A DNA stretch of 64,000 bases from NCBI RefSeq assembly GCF_004570385.1, contig NZ_SPQL01000002.1, forward strand, positions 124,001 to 188,000. Reading direction: 5' to 3'. Position 1 is the stretch's first letter. Each line of letters opens with the position of its first letter. This DNA is from Blastococcus sp. CT_GayMR19. GTDB taxonomy: Bacteria > Actinomycetota > Actinomycetes > Mycobacteriales > Geodermatophilaceae. Below the pieces are notes generated by a model. It was not told the origin of the DNA, did no database searches, and saw only the letters and a list, made by a program, of their open reading frames with translations. The translations under genes and the position numbers were made by a program. Shown in pieces: positions 16,183 to 25,006 of this stretch.

Positions 16183-17151
16183 TCAGCCGGCCAGCTGCGC
16201 CTGGAGATCCTCGATCATCAGCGTCGCGGCGGTCAGCCCGATGCCGGTGAAGAACACGTCGTCCTCCACCGCGAACGCGCGGTCGGCCCGCACGGCTCCG
16301 AGCCGCGGCCACAGCGGACCGGCGAGCGCCGTCGCCTCGCCCGACTCCGCCACCGGGCCGTACGAGGAGTACAGGACGATGTCGGCGTCCGCGCGCGTCA
16401 GCTCCTCCGCGCTGAGCTGGGCGAAGGTCGGCACCTCCGCGGTGGGCAGCTCCAGCTGGTCCAGCCCGATGTCGCCGAGCACCGTGCCGATGAAGGACGC
16501 CGGCGTGTACACGCGGATCGACCCCTCGACGAAGCGCAGGGCGCTGACCGTCGTCCCGGCCGGGTCGCCGATCGACTCCCCCAGCGCCGCGGCGTCCCGC
16601 CCGTACTCCTCGAGCGCCGATTCCGCCTGCTCCTCGAGCCCGAGCGCCTCGGCGGCGAGCCGGAAGTTGTCCTTCCACACCGCCCCGACCTTCTCGGCGA
16701 AGACCGTCGGCGCGATGCGGGACAACGTGCCGTACAGGTCCTCGTGGCGCACCTTGTTGGAGAGGATGAGGTCGGGCTCGAGCGCTGCGATCGCCTCGAG
16801 GTTGGGCTCGCCGATGGTGCCGACCTCCTCGACACCGGCGGCACCCTCGGCGAGGTAGCTGAGGAAGCCGGAGGACACGTCGGTGGTCACCGCCCCGGCC
16901 GGGGGAACGCCGAGCGACAGCGCCGAGTCCAGCTCACCGGTGTCCAGGACGACGATCCGCTCGGGCCGGGCGGGGATCTCGGTGCTGCCCATGGCGTGCT
17001 CGACCGTTCTGGGGAACGACGCGTCGGACGAGGCGCCGGCCTCGCTGGGCGCCGCCTGCTCCGCGGCTCCGCCACAGGCGGTCAGCGCCAGCGTGACCGC
17101 CGCGACGAGGGTGGTCGCGCCCAGGCGGGCGCGGACGACGGGGTTCCTCAC
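16183..17151 (-). CDS. Iron-siderophore ABC transporter, substrate-binding lipoprotein 1
   Basis: 322 residues from GTG with AGGAGA upstream. Lipoprotein signal TLVAAVTLALTACGG. The body is a type III periplasmic-binding protein (FepB/FhuD family): VEHAMGSTEIPARPERIVVL, NLEAIAALEPDLILSN and IAPTVFAEKVG. It captures ferric siderophore at the cell surface and delivers it to the FecCD-type permeases. Last gene of the five-gene operon, with a 4-base overlap with the ATPase gene. Confidence 0.92.
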   Translation of the reverse strand: MRNPVVRARLGATTLVAAVTLALTACGGAAEQAAPSEAGASSDASFPRTVEHAMGSTEIPARPERIVVLDTGELDSALSLGVPPAGAVTTDVSSGFLSYLAEGAAGVEEVGTIGEPNLEAIAALEPDLILSNKVRHEDLYGTLSRIAPTVFAEKVGAVWKDNFRLAAEALGLEEQAESALEEYGRDAAALGESIGDPAGTTVSALRFVEGSIRVYTPASFIGTVLGDIGLDQLELPTAEVPTFAQLSAEELTRADADIVLYSSYGPVAESGEATALAGPLWPRLGAVRADRAFAVEDDVFFTGIGLTAATLMIEDLQAQLAG

Positions 17152-18041
17152 TCTTCTCCTCTGGTGGAAACGGTCCGGGGCTGCGCCCCGGCTCCGGATC
17201 GGGTCCCGATCGGGACCACGAGCACCCCGCGGGACACCGGGTCGGGCAGGACGACGGCCCGCAGGCCGAACACCTCCTCGAGCAGCGCGGGGGTGAGCAC
17301 GTCCCGCGGAGGGCCCTGCGCCACGATCCGGCCGGCCTTCATCGCGACCAGCCGGTCGGCGTAGCGGGCGGCCAGGTTCAGGTCGTGCAGCACCATCACG
17401 ACGGTCTGCCCGCGCTCGGCGTTCAGCCGGTCGACGAGGTCGAGCACGTCGACGGCGTGGGCCAGGTCCAGGTGCGTCGTCGGCTCGTCCAGCAGCAGCA
17501 GGTCGGTGCCCTGGGCCAGGGCCATCGCGATCCAGGCGCGCTGCCGCTGCCCGCCGGACAGGGAGTCGACCGGGCGGTCTCCCAGCTCCAGCACCCCGGT
17601 CGACGCCATCGCCTCCACCACCACCGCCTCGTCGTCCCGGGACCACTGCCGGAACCAGGCCTGGTGCGGATGCCGGCCCCGTGCGATCAGGTCGGCGACG
17701 GTCAGCCCCTCGGGTGCCACCGGCGTCTGCAGCAGCAGGCCGAGCGCCCGGGCGACCTCGCGCGTGGGCAGCCGGTCGATGCGCCGGCCGTCCAGGAGCA
17801 CCTCGCCGGAGCGGGGACGCAGCAGGCGGCCGAGCGCGCGCAGCAGGGTCGACTTGCCGCACCCGTTGGGTCCGATGACCGCCGTCACGGCACCGTCGAG
17901 CACGTCGAGGTCGAGGCGCTCGACCACGACGGTGTCGCCGTAGCCGAGCGTCACGTCCCGGGCGCTCAGCCGGGCGGGCGGGGGCGGCGGTGGGGGCACC
18001 GCGGGGGCCCGTCGTGCGGCTGTCGCCGATGTCGTCGTCAT
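17148..18041 (-). CDS. Iron-siderophore ABC transporter ATP-binding protein (FecE/FepC-like)
   Basis: 297 residues. After a proline-rich 25-residue N-terminus comes a full ABC domain: Walker A GPNGCGKST, Q-loop LLLQTPVAPEG, signature LSGGQRQRAWIAMALAQ, Walker B LLLLDEP and switch HDLN. The C-terminal 30 residues exceed the usual FepC length. It couples ATP hydrolysis to ferric-siderophore import through the two permeases encoded upstream. Confidence 0.95.
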   Translation of the reverse strand: MTTTSATAARRAPAVPPPPPPPARLSARDVTLGYGDTVVVERLDLDVLDGAVTAVIGPNGCGKSTLLRALGRLLRPRSGEVLLDGRRIDRLPTREVARALGLLLQTPVAPEGLTVADLIARGRHPHQAWFRQWSRDDEAVVVEAMASTGVLELGDRPVDSLSGGQRQRAWIAMALAQGTDLLLLDEPTTHLDLAHAVDVLDLVDRLNAERGQTVVMVLHDLNLAARYADRLVAMKAGRIVAQGPPRDVLTPALLEEVFGLRAVVLPDPVSRGVLVVPIGTRSGAGAQPRTVSTRGEE

Positions 18042-19105
18042 GCGTCGTCCCTCCGGGAGCGCCGGATCAGCAGGTGGATGAGATAGGGGGCGCCGATGGC
18101 CGCTGTGAGCACGCCCACCGGGAGGTCGACCGGCAGCACGGTCCGGGAGACGACATCGCTGCCCACGACCAGCACGGCCCCGGTCAGCCCGCCGACCAGC
18201 ACCGGCGGGCCCCCCGAGCGCATCAGCCGCAGCGCGACCTGGGGAGCGATCAGCGCGACGAACGGGATCGGGCCGGCCGCGGCGACGGCAACCGAGGCCA
18301 GGGTCACCGTCGTCGCGAGCAGGAGGACCTGGCCGCGATGCACGCGGACTCCGAGGGCCCGAGCGCTGTCCTCCCCGAGCCGGAGTGCCGCGAGGGTGGG
18401 GCCGGTGACGACGGTCGCGGCCGCACCCGCTGCCACCACGAGTGCAACGGGGACGACGTGTTCCCAGCCGCGACCGTTGAGGCTGCCGGTCAGCCACACC
18501 GTCGCGCGCGTCGCCTCGGTGATGTCCGCGAGGATCAGCAGGTACGAGGTGAGCGAGGTCAGCAGCGCGGCCATCGCGACCCCGACGAGGACCAGCCGGA
18601 AGCCGGTCGTGCCCCGGCGCCAGGCCAGCAGGTGGATCGCGAGCCCGGTCGACAGCCCACCGGCCAGGGCGGCCATCGGCAGCCCCACCAGGGCGAGCAG
18701 GCCACCGAGCGCCCCGCCACCGAGGACGAGCAGCGCCACCGCGCCGGCGCTCGCCCCTGCGGTGATCCCCAGCATGTCCGGGCTGGCCAGCGGGTTCCGC
18801 GCGAGCGACTGCAGGATCGCGCCTGCCATGCCGAACGCCAGGCCCACGAGGACGGCGGTGAGCGCCCGCGGGAACCGCAGCTCCCACACGACGAACCGGT
18901 CGGCGTCGGTCCCGCCGCCGAGGAGGATCCGGAGCACCTCGGGCGGGCTGAGCGGGAAGTCGCCGCGGCCCACGTCCACGGCGACGAGCAGGACGAGCGC
19001 CCCCACGAGCACGAGCGGCACGACGACGGCACGCGGCCGCCACACCGCCGACAGCGGTCCCACCCGGAGGGCCCTGCGGCCGGAGAGGCCGGCCACGGCG
19101 CTCAC
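18038..19105 (-). CDS. Iron-siderophore ABC transporter permease (FecCD family) 2
   Basis: 355 residues from GTG, overlapping the first permease gene by 4 bases. About ten hydrophobic helices; family motifs include LRFPRALTAVLVGLAFGMAG, LARNPLASPDMLGITAGA, LGEDSARALGV and IPFVALIAPQVALRL. Forms a heterodimeric channel with the permease encoded just upstream. Confidence 0.95.
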   Translation of the reverse strand: MSAVAGLSGRRALRVGPLSAVWRPRAVVVPLVLVGALVLLVAVDVGRGDFPLSPPEVLRILLGGGTDADRFVVWELRFPRALTAVLVGLAFGMAGAILQSLARNPLASPDMLGITAGASAGAVALLVLGGGALGGLLALVGLPMAALAGGLSTGLAIHLLAWRRGTTGFRLVLVGVAMAALLTSLTSYLLILADITEATRATVWLTGSLNGRGWEHVVPVALVVAAGAAATVVTGPTLAALRLGEDSARALGVRVHRGQVLLLATTVTLASVAVAAAGPIPFVALIAPQVALRLMRSGGPPVLVGGLTGAVLVVGSDVVSRTVLPVDLPVGVLTAAIGAPYLIHLLIRRSRRDDA

Positions 19106-20157
19106 AGGGTCACCAGCCGTCGGCGCCGGACCAGCGCGATGAAGAACGGGGCGCCCACGAAGGCCAGGACGAGACCCACCGGCAGCTCTCCCGGGCGGGC
19201 GAGGACCCGGCCGAGGACGTCGGCGCCGACGAGCAGGATCGCCCCGATCAGTCCGGCATAGGGCAGCAGCCACCGGTGGTCGGGACCGGTGATCGTGCGG
19301 GCGACGTGCGGAACGACGAGGCCGACGAAGGCGATCGGCCCGGTGACCGCGACCGCGGCCCCCGTCAGCAGCGTCAGGGCGGCCACCCCGGTCGCCCGGG
19401 CCAGTCCGATGCGCAGGCCCAGGCCGCGGGCGACGTCCTCCCCGAGCTGGAGGCCGTTGAGCGCGGGCCCGTTCACCAGCGCGAGGACCAGACCGGCGGC
19501 CACGAACGGCAGGATCTGGAGAAGCGCGCCCTCGCCCCGGCCGACCAGCGAGCCGACCGCCCAGAACCGGAAGACGTCGAGGGTGCTCTGGTCGGCCAGG
19601 ACCAGTGCGCTGGTCATCGCGCCGAGGAAGGCGGTCACCGCGGCACCGGCCAGCGCGAGCGTGACCGGGCTGCCACCGCCCTCCCCGAGCGTGCCGAGCA
19701 GGAAGACGACGACGCTGGCCACCAGGGCGCCGGCGAGGGCGAACCACACGGAGCCCGCCACGGACTGGATGCCGAAGGCGAACACGGCCAGGCAGACGGC
19801 GAACGCCGCCCCGGCGCTGACCCCCAGCAGGCCGGGGTCGGCCAGGGGGTTGCGGGTGTGCCCCTGCATCAGGGCGCCGGCCACGCCCAGGGCGGTGCCG
19901 ACGACGACGCCCAGCAGTGTGCGCGGCAGCCGGAGGGTCCGGATGATCACGTCCTCGTCGCTGCCCAGGGGCGAGAACAGCGCGCTCCACACCGCCTCGA
20001 TCGGGATCGCCCGGGCGCCGACGGCCAGCCCGAGCGCGGCCACCGCCGCCAGCACCGCGATCAGGGCGAGCACGCCTCCGACGAGACGGGCGCGCCGCCC
20101 CCGGGACCGGGTCGGCTCCCCCGCCCGCGCGCGGATCGGCGCGGGCGGGGTCGCCAC
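19102..20157 (-). CDS. Iron-siderophore ABC transporter permease (FecCD family) 1
   Basis: 351 residues; the GTG start lies 2 bases after the stop of the binding-protein gene. Motifs LRLPRTLLGVVVGTALGVAG, TRNPLADPGLLGVSAGA, LGEDVARGLGL and IAFVGLVVPHVAR place it in the FecCD/BtuC family. Pairs with the second permease. Confidence 0.95.
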   Translation of the reverse strand: MATPPAPIRARAGEPTRSRGRRARLVGGVLALIAVLAAVAALGLAVGARAIPIEAVWSALFSPLGSDEDVIIRTLRLPRTLLGVVVGTALGVAGALMQGHTRNPLADPGLLGVSAGAAFAVCLAVFAFGIQSVAGSVWFALAGALVASVVVFLLGTLGEGGGSPVTLALAGAAVTAFLGAMTSALVLADQSTLDVFRFWAVGSLVGRGEGALLQILPFVAAGLVLALVNGPALNGLQLGEDVARGLGLRIGLARATGVAALTLLTGAAVAVTGPIAFVGLVVPHVARTITGPDHRWLLPYAGLIGAILLVGADVLGRVLARPGELPVGLVLAFVGAPFFIALVRRRRLVTL

Positions 20158-20159
20158 GG

Positions 20160-21176
20160 TCAGGACGAGGCCTTCTGGGCCGCTACGGCGAGTGCGTCGA
20201 CGAGCTGCTCGAGCACGTAGGGGATGGACAGGACGCTGACCGAGCTGACCGCGGCGCCGAAGCCCTCGTCGTCGATGAGCACCGCGGCGTCGCGCTCGAG
20301 CGCCGGGACCCCGGCGTACACGGGCAGCGCCGCGACCTCCTCGGCCGAGAGCCCGTCGGCGAAGCCGACGATCACGTCGGAGTCGATGTCCGCGGCCCGC
20401 TCCAGCGAGAGCTGGGCGTAGAAGGTGCTCCCGCTGTCCGCGCCGAGCTCCTCGACGCTCGGCGCGACGGTGAAGCCGAGGTCCTCGATCAGCTGCACCC
20501 GCGGGTCCGTGGGCAGGTACAGGTACAGGGACTCGGCGCCCATGCTCGTGTAGGCGAAGGTGAGCCCTTCGAACTCCGGGTGCTCGGCGGCGATCGCGCC
20601 CACCCGCGCGTCCGTCTCGGTGATCAGCCGCTCGGCGTCCGCCGTGCGCCCCAGCGCCTGGCCGATCATGCGGGTCTGCTCCCGCCACGGCGTCGTCCAC
20701 GGCTCGCCGGGATAGGCGACCGTCGGCGCGATGCCGCTGAGGTCCTCGTACACCGCGGCCTCGAACCCGTCGTACGGCGCCAGGATGACGTCGGGCCGCA
20801 GTGCGGCGATCGCCTCCAGCGGCGGACCGTCGGTGTTGTCGAGCAGGGTGGTCGCGGCCGGGTCGAAGTCCTCCTCGTTCCACGGCAGCAAACCGTCGTC
20901 GCCGCCGCCGTAGGAGTAGGACGGCATCCCCACCGGTGTGACGCCGAGGGCGTAAGGGGTGTCCTGCGCGGACCAGCCCAGGACGACGACCCGTTCGGGC
21001 TCCTCCTCGATCGTCGTGGTGCCGAACGCGTGCTCGATGGAGACGGGGAACGCGCCGTCCGTCGCGCCGCCGCCGGAGGCGGTCTCCGCCTCACCCGCCG
21101 CCGAACCGCAGCCGGACAGCACCCCCAGGGCGAGCGGGACCGCCGCCAGCAGCGTCAGGGGGGCACGAACTCGCAT
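20160..21176 (-). CDS. Iron-siderophore ABC transporter, substrate-binding lipoprotein 2
   Basis: 338 residues, ATG preceded by GAGGAGAACCCC. Lipobox LGVLSGCGS. Type III binding-protein motifs: VSIEHAFGTTTIEEEPERVVVL, LEAIAALRPDVILAPYDGF and IAPTVAYPGEPW. First gene of the operon, directly behind the IdeR-like box. A second, divergent binding protein at the end of the same operon suggests that two related siderophores share the permease; that is inference. Confidence 0.93.
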   Translation of the reverse strand: MRVRAPLTLLAAVPLALGVLSGCGSAAGEAETASGGGATDGAFPVSIEHAFGTTTIEEEPERVVVLGWSAQDTPYALGVTPVGMPSYSYGGGDDGLLPWNEEDFDPAATTLLDNTDGPPLEAIAALRPDVILAPYDGFEAAVYEDLSGIAPTVAYPGEPWTTPWREQTRMIGQALGRTADAERLITETDARVGAIAAEHPEFEGLTFAYTSMGAESLYLYLPTDPRVQLIEDLGFTVAPSVEELGADSGSTFYAQLSLERAADIDSDVIVGFADGLSAEEVAALPVYAGVPALERDAAVLIDDEGFGAAVSSVSVLSIPYVLEQLVDALAVAAQKASS

Positions 21177-21220
21177 GGGGTTCTCCTCGACCGTCGCGCG
21201 GAGCCCGATGCCCCACAAAG

Positions 21221-21239
21221 CGAGGGAAGGCTAACCTAA
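21221..21239. promoter_or_regulatory. IdeR/DtxR iron box between divergent siderophore genes
   Basis: CGAGGGAAGGCTAACCTAA matches the 19-base consensus at 15 positions, with the right half GGCTAACCTAA perfect. A further partial half-site (TAAGGCAACC) follows at 21241. The site sits between the divergent importer operon and the siderophore reductase gene, where iron-dependent repression of both is expected. Confidence 0.75.
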
Positions 21240-21280
21240 CTAAGGCAACCTTCAGTACCCCTGGTCCCCGGAGAGACGAC

Positions 21281-22183
21281 ATGACGCTCGCAGCACCGCC
21301 GATCCCGGCGTACCGCCCCTTCGCGGCCGAGGTGACGCGCGTGCAGCGCCTGACGCCCAGCTTCCTGCGCGTCACCCTCACCGGACCGGCGTTCGGCGAC
21401 CTGGCGCCCAACGGCTGGGACCAGCGGATCAAGGTGCTGCTGCCCACCGCGGAGCGCGGCCTGTGCGACTGCCCCCGCGGCGAGGACTGGTACGCGGAGT
21501 GGCGCGCACTGCCGGTGGCCCACCGCAACCCGATGCGCACCTACACCGTGCGCGCGGCCCGCCCGGAGCTCCGGGAGATCGACGTCGACTTCGTGCTGCA
21601 CGGTGCGACCGGACCGGCGTCCGCGTGGGCGGAGTCCGCGGCCACCGGCGACGAGGTGGTGCTGATCGGCCCGAACGCCGCCTTCCCCGGTCCGACCGGC
21701 GGCTTCGAATGGCGTCCGCCCGCCGATGCGGCCTGCCTGCTGATCGCCGGGGACGAGACCGCGGTGCCCGCCGTCTGCGCGATCGTCGAGGCGTTGCCGG
21801 CCGGCCGCCCGGCCCGGGTGCTGCTGGAGGTCCCCGAGGCCGGCGACGTCCTCCCCCTGGTGGCACGGGACGGCGTGGAGGTGACCTGGCTGCCGCGCCG
21901 GCCGGCGGCCGCGGCACGGGGCGCCCTCCTCACCGCCGCGGTCGTCGCGGCGGTCCGCGATCTCCCCCGACGGTCCGCACCGGGCGAAGCCCCACCGGAG
22001 GACGACGCCGACGTGCTGTGGGACGTGCCGGCGGAGAGTTCCGACGCGAGCCTCTACGCCTGGCTCGCCGGGGAGGCCGGGGTCGTCACGGCACTGCGCC
22101 GCCGGCTCGTGCGGGAGCTGGGCCTGGACCGGGGCTCGATCGCGTTCATGGGCTACTGGCGCGAGGGGCGGTCCGGGGACTGA
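21281..22183 (+). CDS. Siderophore-interacting protein (FAD-dependent ferric-siderophore reductase)
   Basis: 300 residues. N-terminal FAD-binding barrel with NPMRTYTVRA (the R-x-Y-T motif) and the C-terminal NAD(P)H-binding part with LLIAGDETAVPAV, then FMGYWREGRSGD, the typical end of the ViuB/YqjH family. It reduces Fe(III) in imported siderophores to free the iron. Divergent from the importer operon and shares its iron box. Confidence 0.93.
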   Translation: MTLAAPPIPAYRPFAAEVTRVQRLTPSFLRVTLTGPAFGDLAPNGWDQRIKVLLPTAERGLCDCPRGEDWYAEWRALPVAHRNPMRTYTVRAARPELREIDVDFVLHGATGPASAWAESAATGDEVVLIGPNAAFPGPTGGFEWRPPADAACLLIAGDETAVPAVCAIVEALPAGRPARVLLEVPEAGDVLPLVARDGVEVTWLPRRPAAAARGALLTAAVVAAVRDLPRRSAPGEAPPEDDADVLWDVPAESSDASLYAWLAGEAGVVTALRRRLVRELGLDRGSIAFMGYWREGRSGD

Positions 22184-22225
22184 GCTCGGTTGACACCGTG
22201 TCAGCTGGCGGGGTCACATGACTCG

Positions 22226-22453
22226 GTGACCGGCGCCGTGGACCAGCACGCGATGGACGTCGTCGCGATGGACGGGCTGAGCATCCTGGGGACGGTCGGG
22301 TTCTTCGTGCCCGCGGCGCTCCTGGTCGCGCTGGTCGTCGGCGCGGTCGTGCGGGACCGGCGGCTCAGCGCGCGGGAGGAAGCGGCCGCCGGCGGGGAGG
22401 ACGTGGACCTGGTCCCCGGGGGCGAGCAGATTCCTCCTCCTCGAGCCGACTGA
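22226..22453 (+). CDS. Small single-pass membrane protein (uncertain)
   Basis: About 75 residues from a GTG; an ATG at 22253 is equally possible. One membrane helix (LGTVGFFVPAALLVALVVGAVV) followed by a charged tail. No family recognised and no clear ribosome-binding site. Its end overlaps a convergent minus-strand frame. Confidence 0.4.
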   Translation: MTGAVDQHAMDVVAMDGLSILGTVGFFVPAALLVALVVGAVVRDRRLSAREEAAAGGEDVDLVPGGEQIPPPRAD

Positions 22454-22631
22454 GCAGCGTCTCCACCGCTCCTTCGACCGCCGCGGCCATCTCCGTCCGG
22501 AACGCGGCCGGCACCGCCTGCGCCGCAGCGGGCTGGAGCCGCGCGACCGTCGTCCGCACCCGCTCGAGCTGCTCCGGCGGGGCTCCGGCCGCCACGAACG
22601 CCTTCCCGCCGGTGCGCAGGAGCATCTGCAT
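22365..22631 (-). CDS. Hypothetical helical protein (uncertain)
   Basis: 88 residues. The first 67 look protein-like and helical (MQMLLRTGGKAFVAAGAPPE, ending RLEEEE), while the last 20 are Arg/Pro-rich and antisense to the neighbouring gene. It could be a degraded regulator reading away from the operator-like site at 22684, but this is speculative. Confidence 0.3.
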   Translation of the reverse strand: MQMLLRTGGKAFVAAGAPPEQLERVRTTVARLQPAAAQAVPAAFRTEMAAAVEGAVETLLSRLEEEESARPRGPGPRPPRRRPLPPAR

Positions 22632-22683
22632 GCAGGTCCGGGCGATCTTCCGGCAGCCACGGGGCGCACATCACTCGTTCCAT

Positions 22684-22709
22684 GTATCAGTTGTCAATGT
22701 AGCTGTTAC
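22684..22709. promoter_or_regulatory. Operator-like inverted repeat upstream of the membrane/cupredoxin operon
   Basis: GTATCAG at 22684 and CTGTTAC at 22703-22709 form an imperfect inverted repeat around TTGTCAA. The stretch is AT-rich for this genome and lies 36 bases before the operon start, suggesting a repressor-controlled promoter. Confidence 0.4.
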
Positions 22710-22745
22710 CGGTGTTCCATAGGCACTTCGACCCAAGGAGGTCCC

Positions 22746-24584
22746 GTGCTGCTCGCCGCTGAGACACGTCCCGCCGGAGGCGCCGCGATCGGTGAGGTGA
22801 TCCTGGCGACCGGGATCGGTCTCGGCCTGACCGCGTTGTTGCTCGGACTGGTGTTCCTGCACCGCACCCGCAGGTCGACGGTGCTCACCCGGATCGGCAC
22901 CCGGCTGGGTGCGGCCACCGGTGTGCCGGCGTGGGTGGCGCTGCCGACGATCCTCGCCACCCTCTCGCTGCTGACCGCGCTGCTCGGGATGCTGTGGGAC
23001 ATCAGCCTGCACATCGGGGTGGGCCGCGACGAGGGCCCGCTGGCCAACCCGGCCCACTTCCTCATCCTGTTCGGGCTGTTCGGTGTCTTCGCCGCCGGCG
23101 TGCTGGCCTGTTCGATGCCGCTGGAGGAGAAGCCGGGCCCGGCCGCCGTGCGGTTCCTGACGGGCTGGGACGTGCCGATCGGCGGCATCCTGCTCACCGC
23201 GGCCGGCTTCTACGCTCTGCTCGGCTTCCCGCTGGACGACATCTGGCACCGGCTCTTCGGCCAGGACGTGACCCTCTGGGGCCCGACCCACCTGATGCTG
23301 ATCGGCGGGGCCGGCCTCTCCATCGTCGGCCTGCTCGTCCTGGAGCAGGAGGGGCACGGCGGCCTGTCGACCGACGACGGCGACCGCAAGGTCGGCAGGA
23401 CCGCCCGGTTCGTCCGCCAGGCCTCCGCCATGGGTGGGCTGCTGCTCGGCATGTCGGTCTTCCAGGGCGAGTACGACTTCGACGTCCCCCAGTTCCGGCT
23501 GGCGCTGGAGCCGCTGATGATCGCCGGCGCGGCCGGGGTCGCGCTGGTGTCCGCACGGCTGTTCATGGGCCGCGGCGGCGCGCTCGCGGCGACCGCGTTC
23601 TTCCTCGTCGTCCGGGGTGGCATCGCGCTGGTCGTCGGGCCCGCGTTCGGGGAGGTCGTCCCCACGTTCCCGCTCTACCTGGGCTCGGCGATCCTGGTCG
23701 AGGCGCTGGCCCTCGTGGTCCCGCTGTCCCGCCGTCCGCTGGTGTTCGGCGCGGTCGCGGGCATCGCGATCGGCACCGTCGGCCACGCCACCGAGTGGGG
23801 CTGGACCCGCGTCACCCAGACCCTGTCGTGGAACGGCGACATCCTCGTCGAGGGCACGCTGATGGCCGTCGCCGGTGGCGTGGTGGGGGGCCTGCTCGGC
23901 GCCCTCCTCGCCTCGGGCCTGCGCCGGCGGTTGCCGGCCCCCGCCGTCGCCAGGGCCGTGGTCGTCGGCTCGCTCGCCGTCCTAGCCGCCGCCGTGGGCA
24001 ACGGCCTGCTGGCCACCGTGCCCGACGATCTCGACGCCACGTTCGGGATCGAGGAGGTGCAGGCCGACCCGCGGACGGCGAACGTGACCGTGCAGCTGGA
24101 CCCGACCGACTTCGTCGACGAGCCTTCGTGGGTGCAGATCACCTCGTGGCAGGGCGACGGTCTCGTCGTCACCCCGCTGGAGCGCACCGGCGCGGGGGCC
24201 TACCGGACGACCGAGCCGGTGCCGCTGCACGGCACGTGGAAGACCCTGCTCCGCATCCACGACGGCCGCACGCTCACGGCCGTGCCGATCTACCTGCCCG
24301 CCGACGAGGCCATCGGCGCCGAGGAGGTGCCGGCTGAGGACGGACTCACGCGGTCCGCGGTGCCGGAGAAGGAGATCCTGCAGCGTGAGCTGAAGGAGGA
24401 CTCCCCCGGCTGGCTGTGGACCGCGTCGAACCTTGTCGTCCTGTTCTGCACGCTGATTCTGATCGCGGCGATCTCGTGGGGGGTCGGCCGCTACTCGCGC
24501 CGCGCGAGCCGCTGCGAGCCCTTCCCGAACTCGCCGGCCGACGCACCCGACGATCGCCCGCGCATCGCCACAGGACAGGCATGA
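22746..24584 (+). CDS. Polytopic membrane protein with C-terminal extracytoplasmic beta domain
   Basis: 612 residues from GTG with AAGGAGG 5 bases upstream. About eleven hydrophobic helices fill residues 15-440. Conserved-looking polar motifs in or near membranes include WDISLHIGVGRDEG, NPAHFLILFG, DDIWHRLFGQDVTLWGPTH and HATEWGWT, whose His/Trp/Asp content suggests metal or cofactor contacts. Residues about 450-535 form a beta-rich domain (TVQLDPTDFVDEPSWVQITS) like FixH/YtkA modules, then a last helix. First of three coupled genes with a cupredoxin-like lipoprotein. Not a characterised family to me; a role in copper or respiratory-complex handling is inference. Confidence 0.75.
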   Translation: MLLAAETRPAGGAAIGEVILATGIGLGLTALLLGLVFLHRTRRSTVLTRIGTRLGAATGVPAWVALPTILATLSLLTALLGMLWDISLHIGVGRDEGPLANPAHFLILFGLFGVFAAGVLACSMPLEEKPGPAAVRFLTGWDVPIGGILLTAAGFYALLGFPLDDIWHRLFGQDVTLWGPTHLMLIGGAGLSIVGLLVLEQEGHGGLSTDDGDRKVGRTARFVRQASAMGGLLLGMSVFQGEYDFDVPQFRLALEPLMIAGAAGVALVSARLFMGRGGALAATAFFLVVRGGIALVVGPAFGEVVPTFPLYLGSAILVEALALVVPLSRRPLVFGAVAGIAIGTVGHATEWGWTRVTQTLSWNGDILVEGTLMAVAGGVVGGLLGALLASGLRRRLPAPAVARAVVVGSLAVLAAAVGNGLLATVPDDLDATFGIEEVQADPRTANVTVQLDPTDFVDEPSWVQITSWQGDGLVVTPLERTGAGAYRTTEPVPLHGTWKTLLRIHDGRTLTAVPIYLPADEAIGAEEVPAEDGLTRSAVPEKEILQRELKEDSPGWLWTASNLVVLFCTLILIAAISWGVGRYSRRASRCEPFPNSPADAPDDRPRIATGQA

Positions 24585-25006
24585 CGCATCGACTCCGCAC
24601 CTCGCTCCTGACCGCCGGGGTGGTCCTGGCCCTCTCCGGCTGCGCCGGGACCGATGAGTCCCCAGCCTCGCCGTCCCCGGGAACGTCGGCCACGGAGAGT
24701 TCGGTCCCGGAGAGTTCGACCTCGGCGGCGCCCACCACGCCGGCCGGGCAGCGGATCGTGGTCACCGTCACCGGGGGGCAGGTGACCGGGGACACCGGTC
24801 GCGTCCCGGTCGCCGCGGGCGAGCAGGTGACGCTCGTCGTGACCAGCGACGTCGCCGACGAGCTCCATCTGCACGGCTACGACCTCCGGACCGCCCTCAC
24901 ACCCGGCACGCCCGCGGAGCTCTCTTTCGAGGCCACCGTCCCGGGGGTGTTCGAGGTGGAGCTGCACGATGCCGGCACGGTGCTGCTCTCCCTGCAGGTC
25001 GGGTGA
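24581..25006 (+). CDS. Cupredoxin-like lipoprotein
   Basis: 141 residues. Lipobox VLALSGCAG, a Ser/Thr/Pro linker to about residue 55, then a compact beta domain with VPVAAGEQVTLVVTSDVADE, LHLHGYDL and PGVFEVELHDAGTVLLSLQV. The H-x-H-G-Y segment and the P-G-x-F-x-V-E-x-H motif resemble EfeO/cupredoxin-like domains that bind copper. Starts on the stop of the previous gene (ATGA) and ends overlapping the next by 4 bases. Confidence 0.8.
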   Translation: MTHRLRTSLLTAGVVLALSGCAGTDESPASPSPGTSATESSVPESSTSAAPTTPAGQRIVVTVTGGQVTGDTGRVPVAAGEQVTLVVTSDVADELHLHGYDLRTALTPGTPAELSFEATVPGVFEVELHDAGTVLLSLQVG

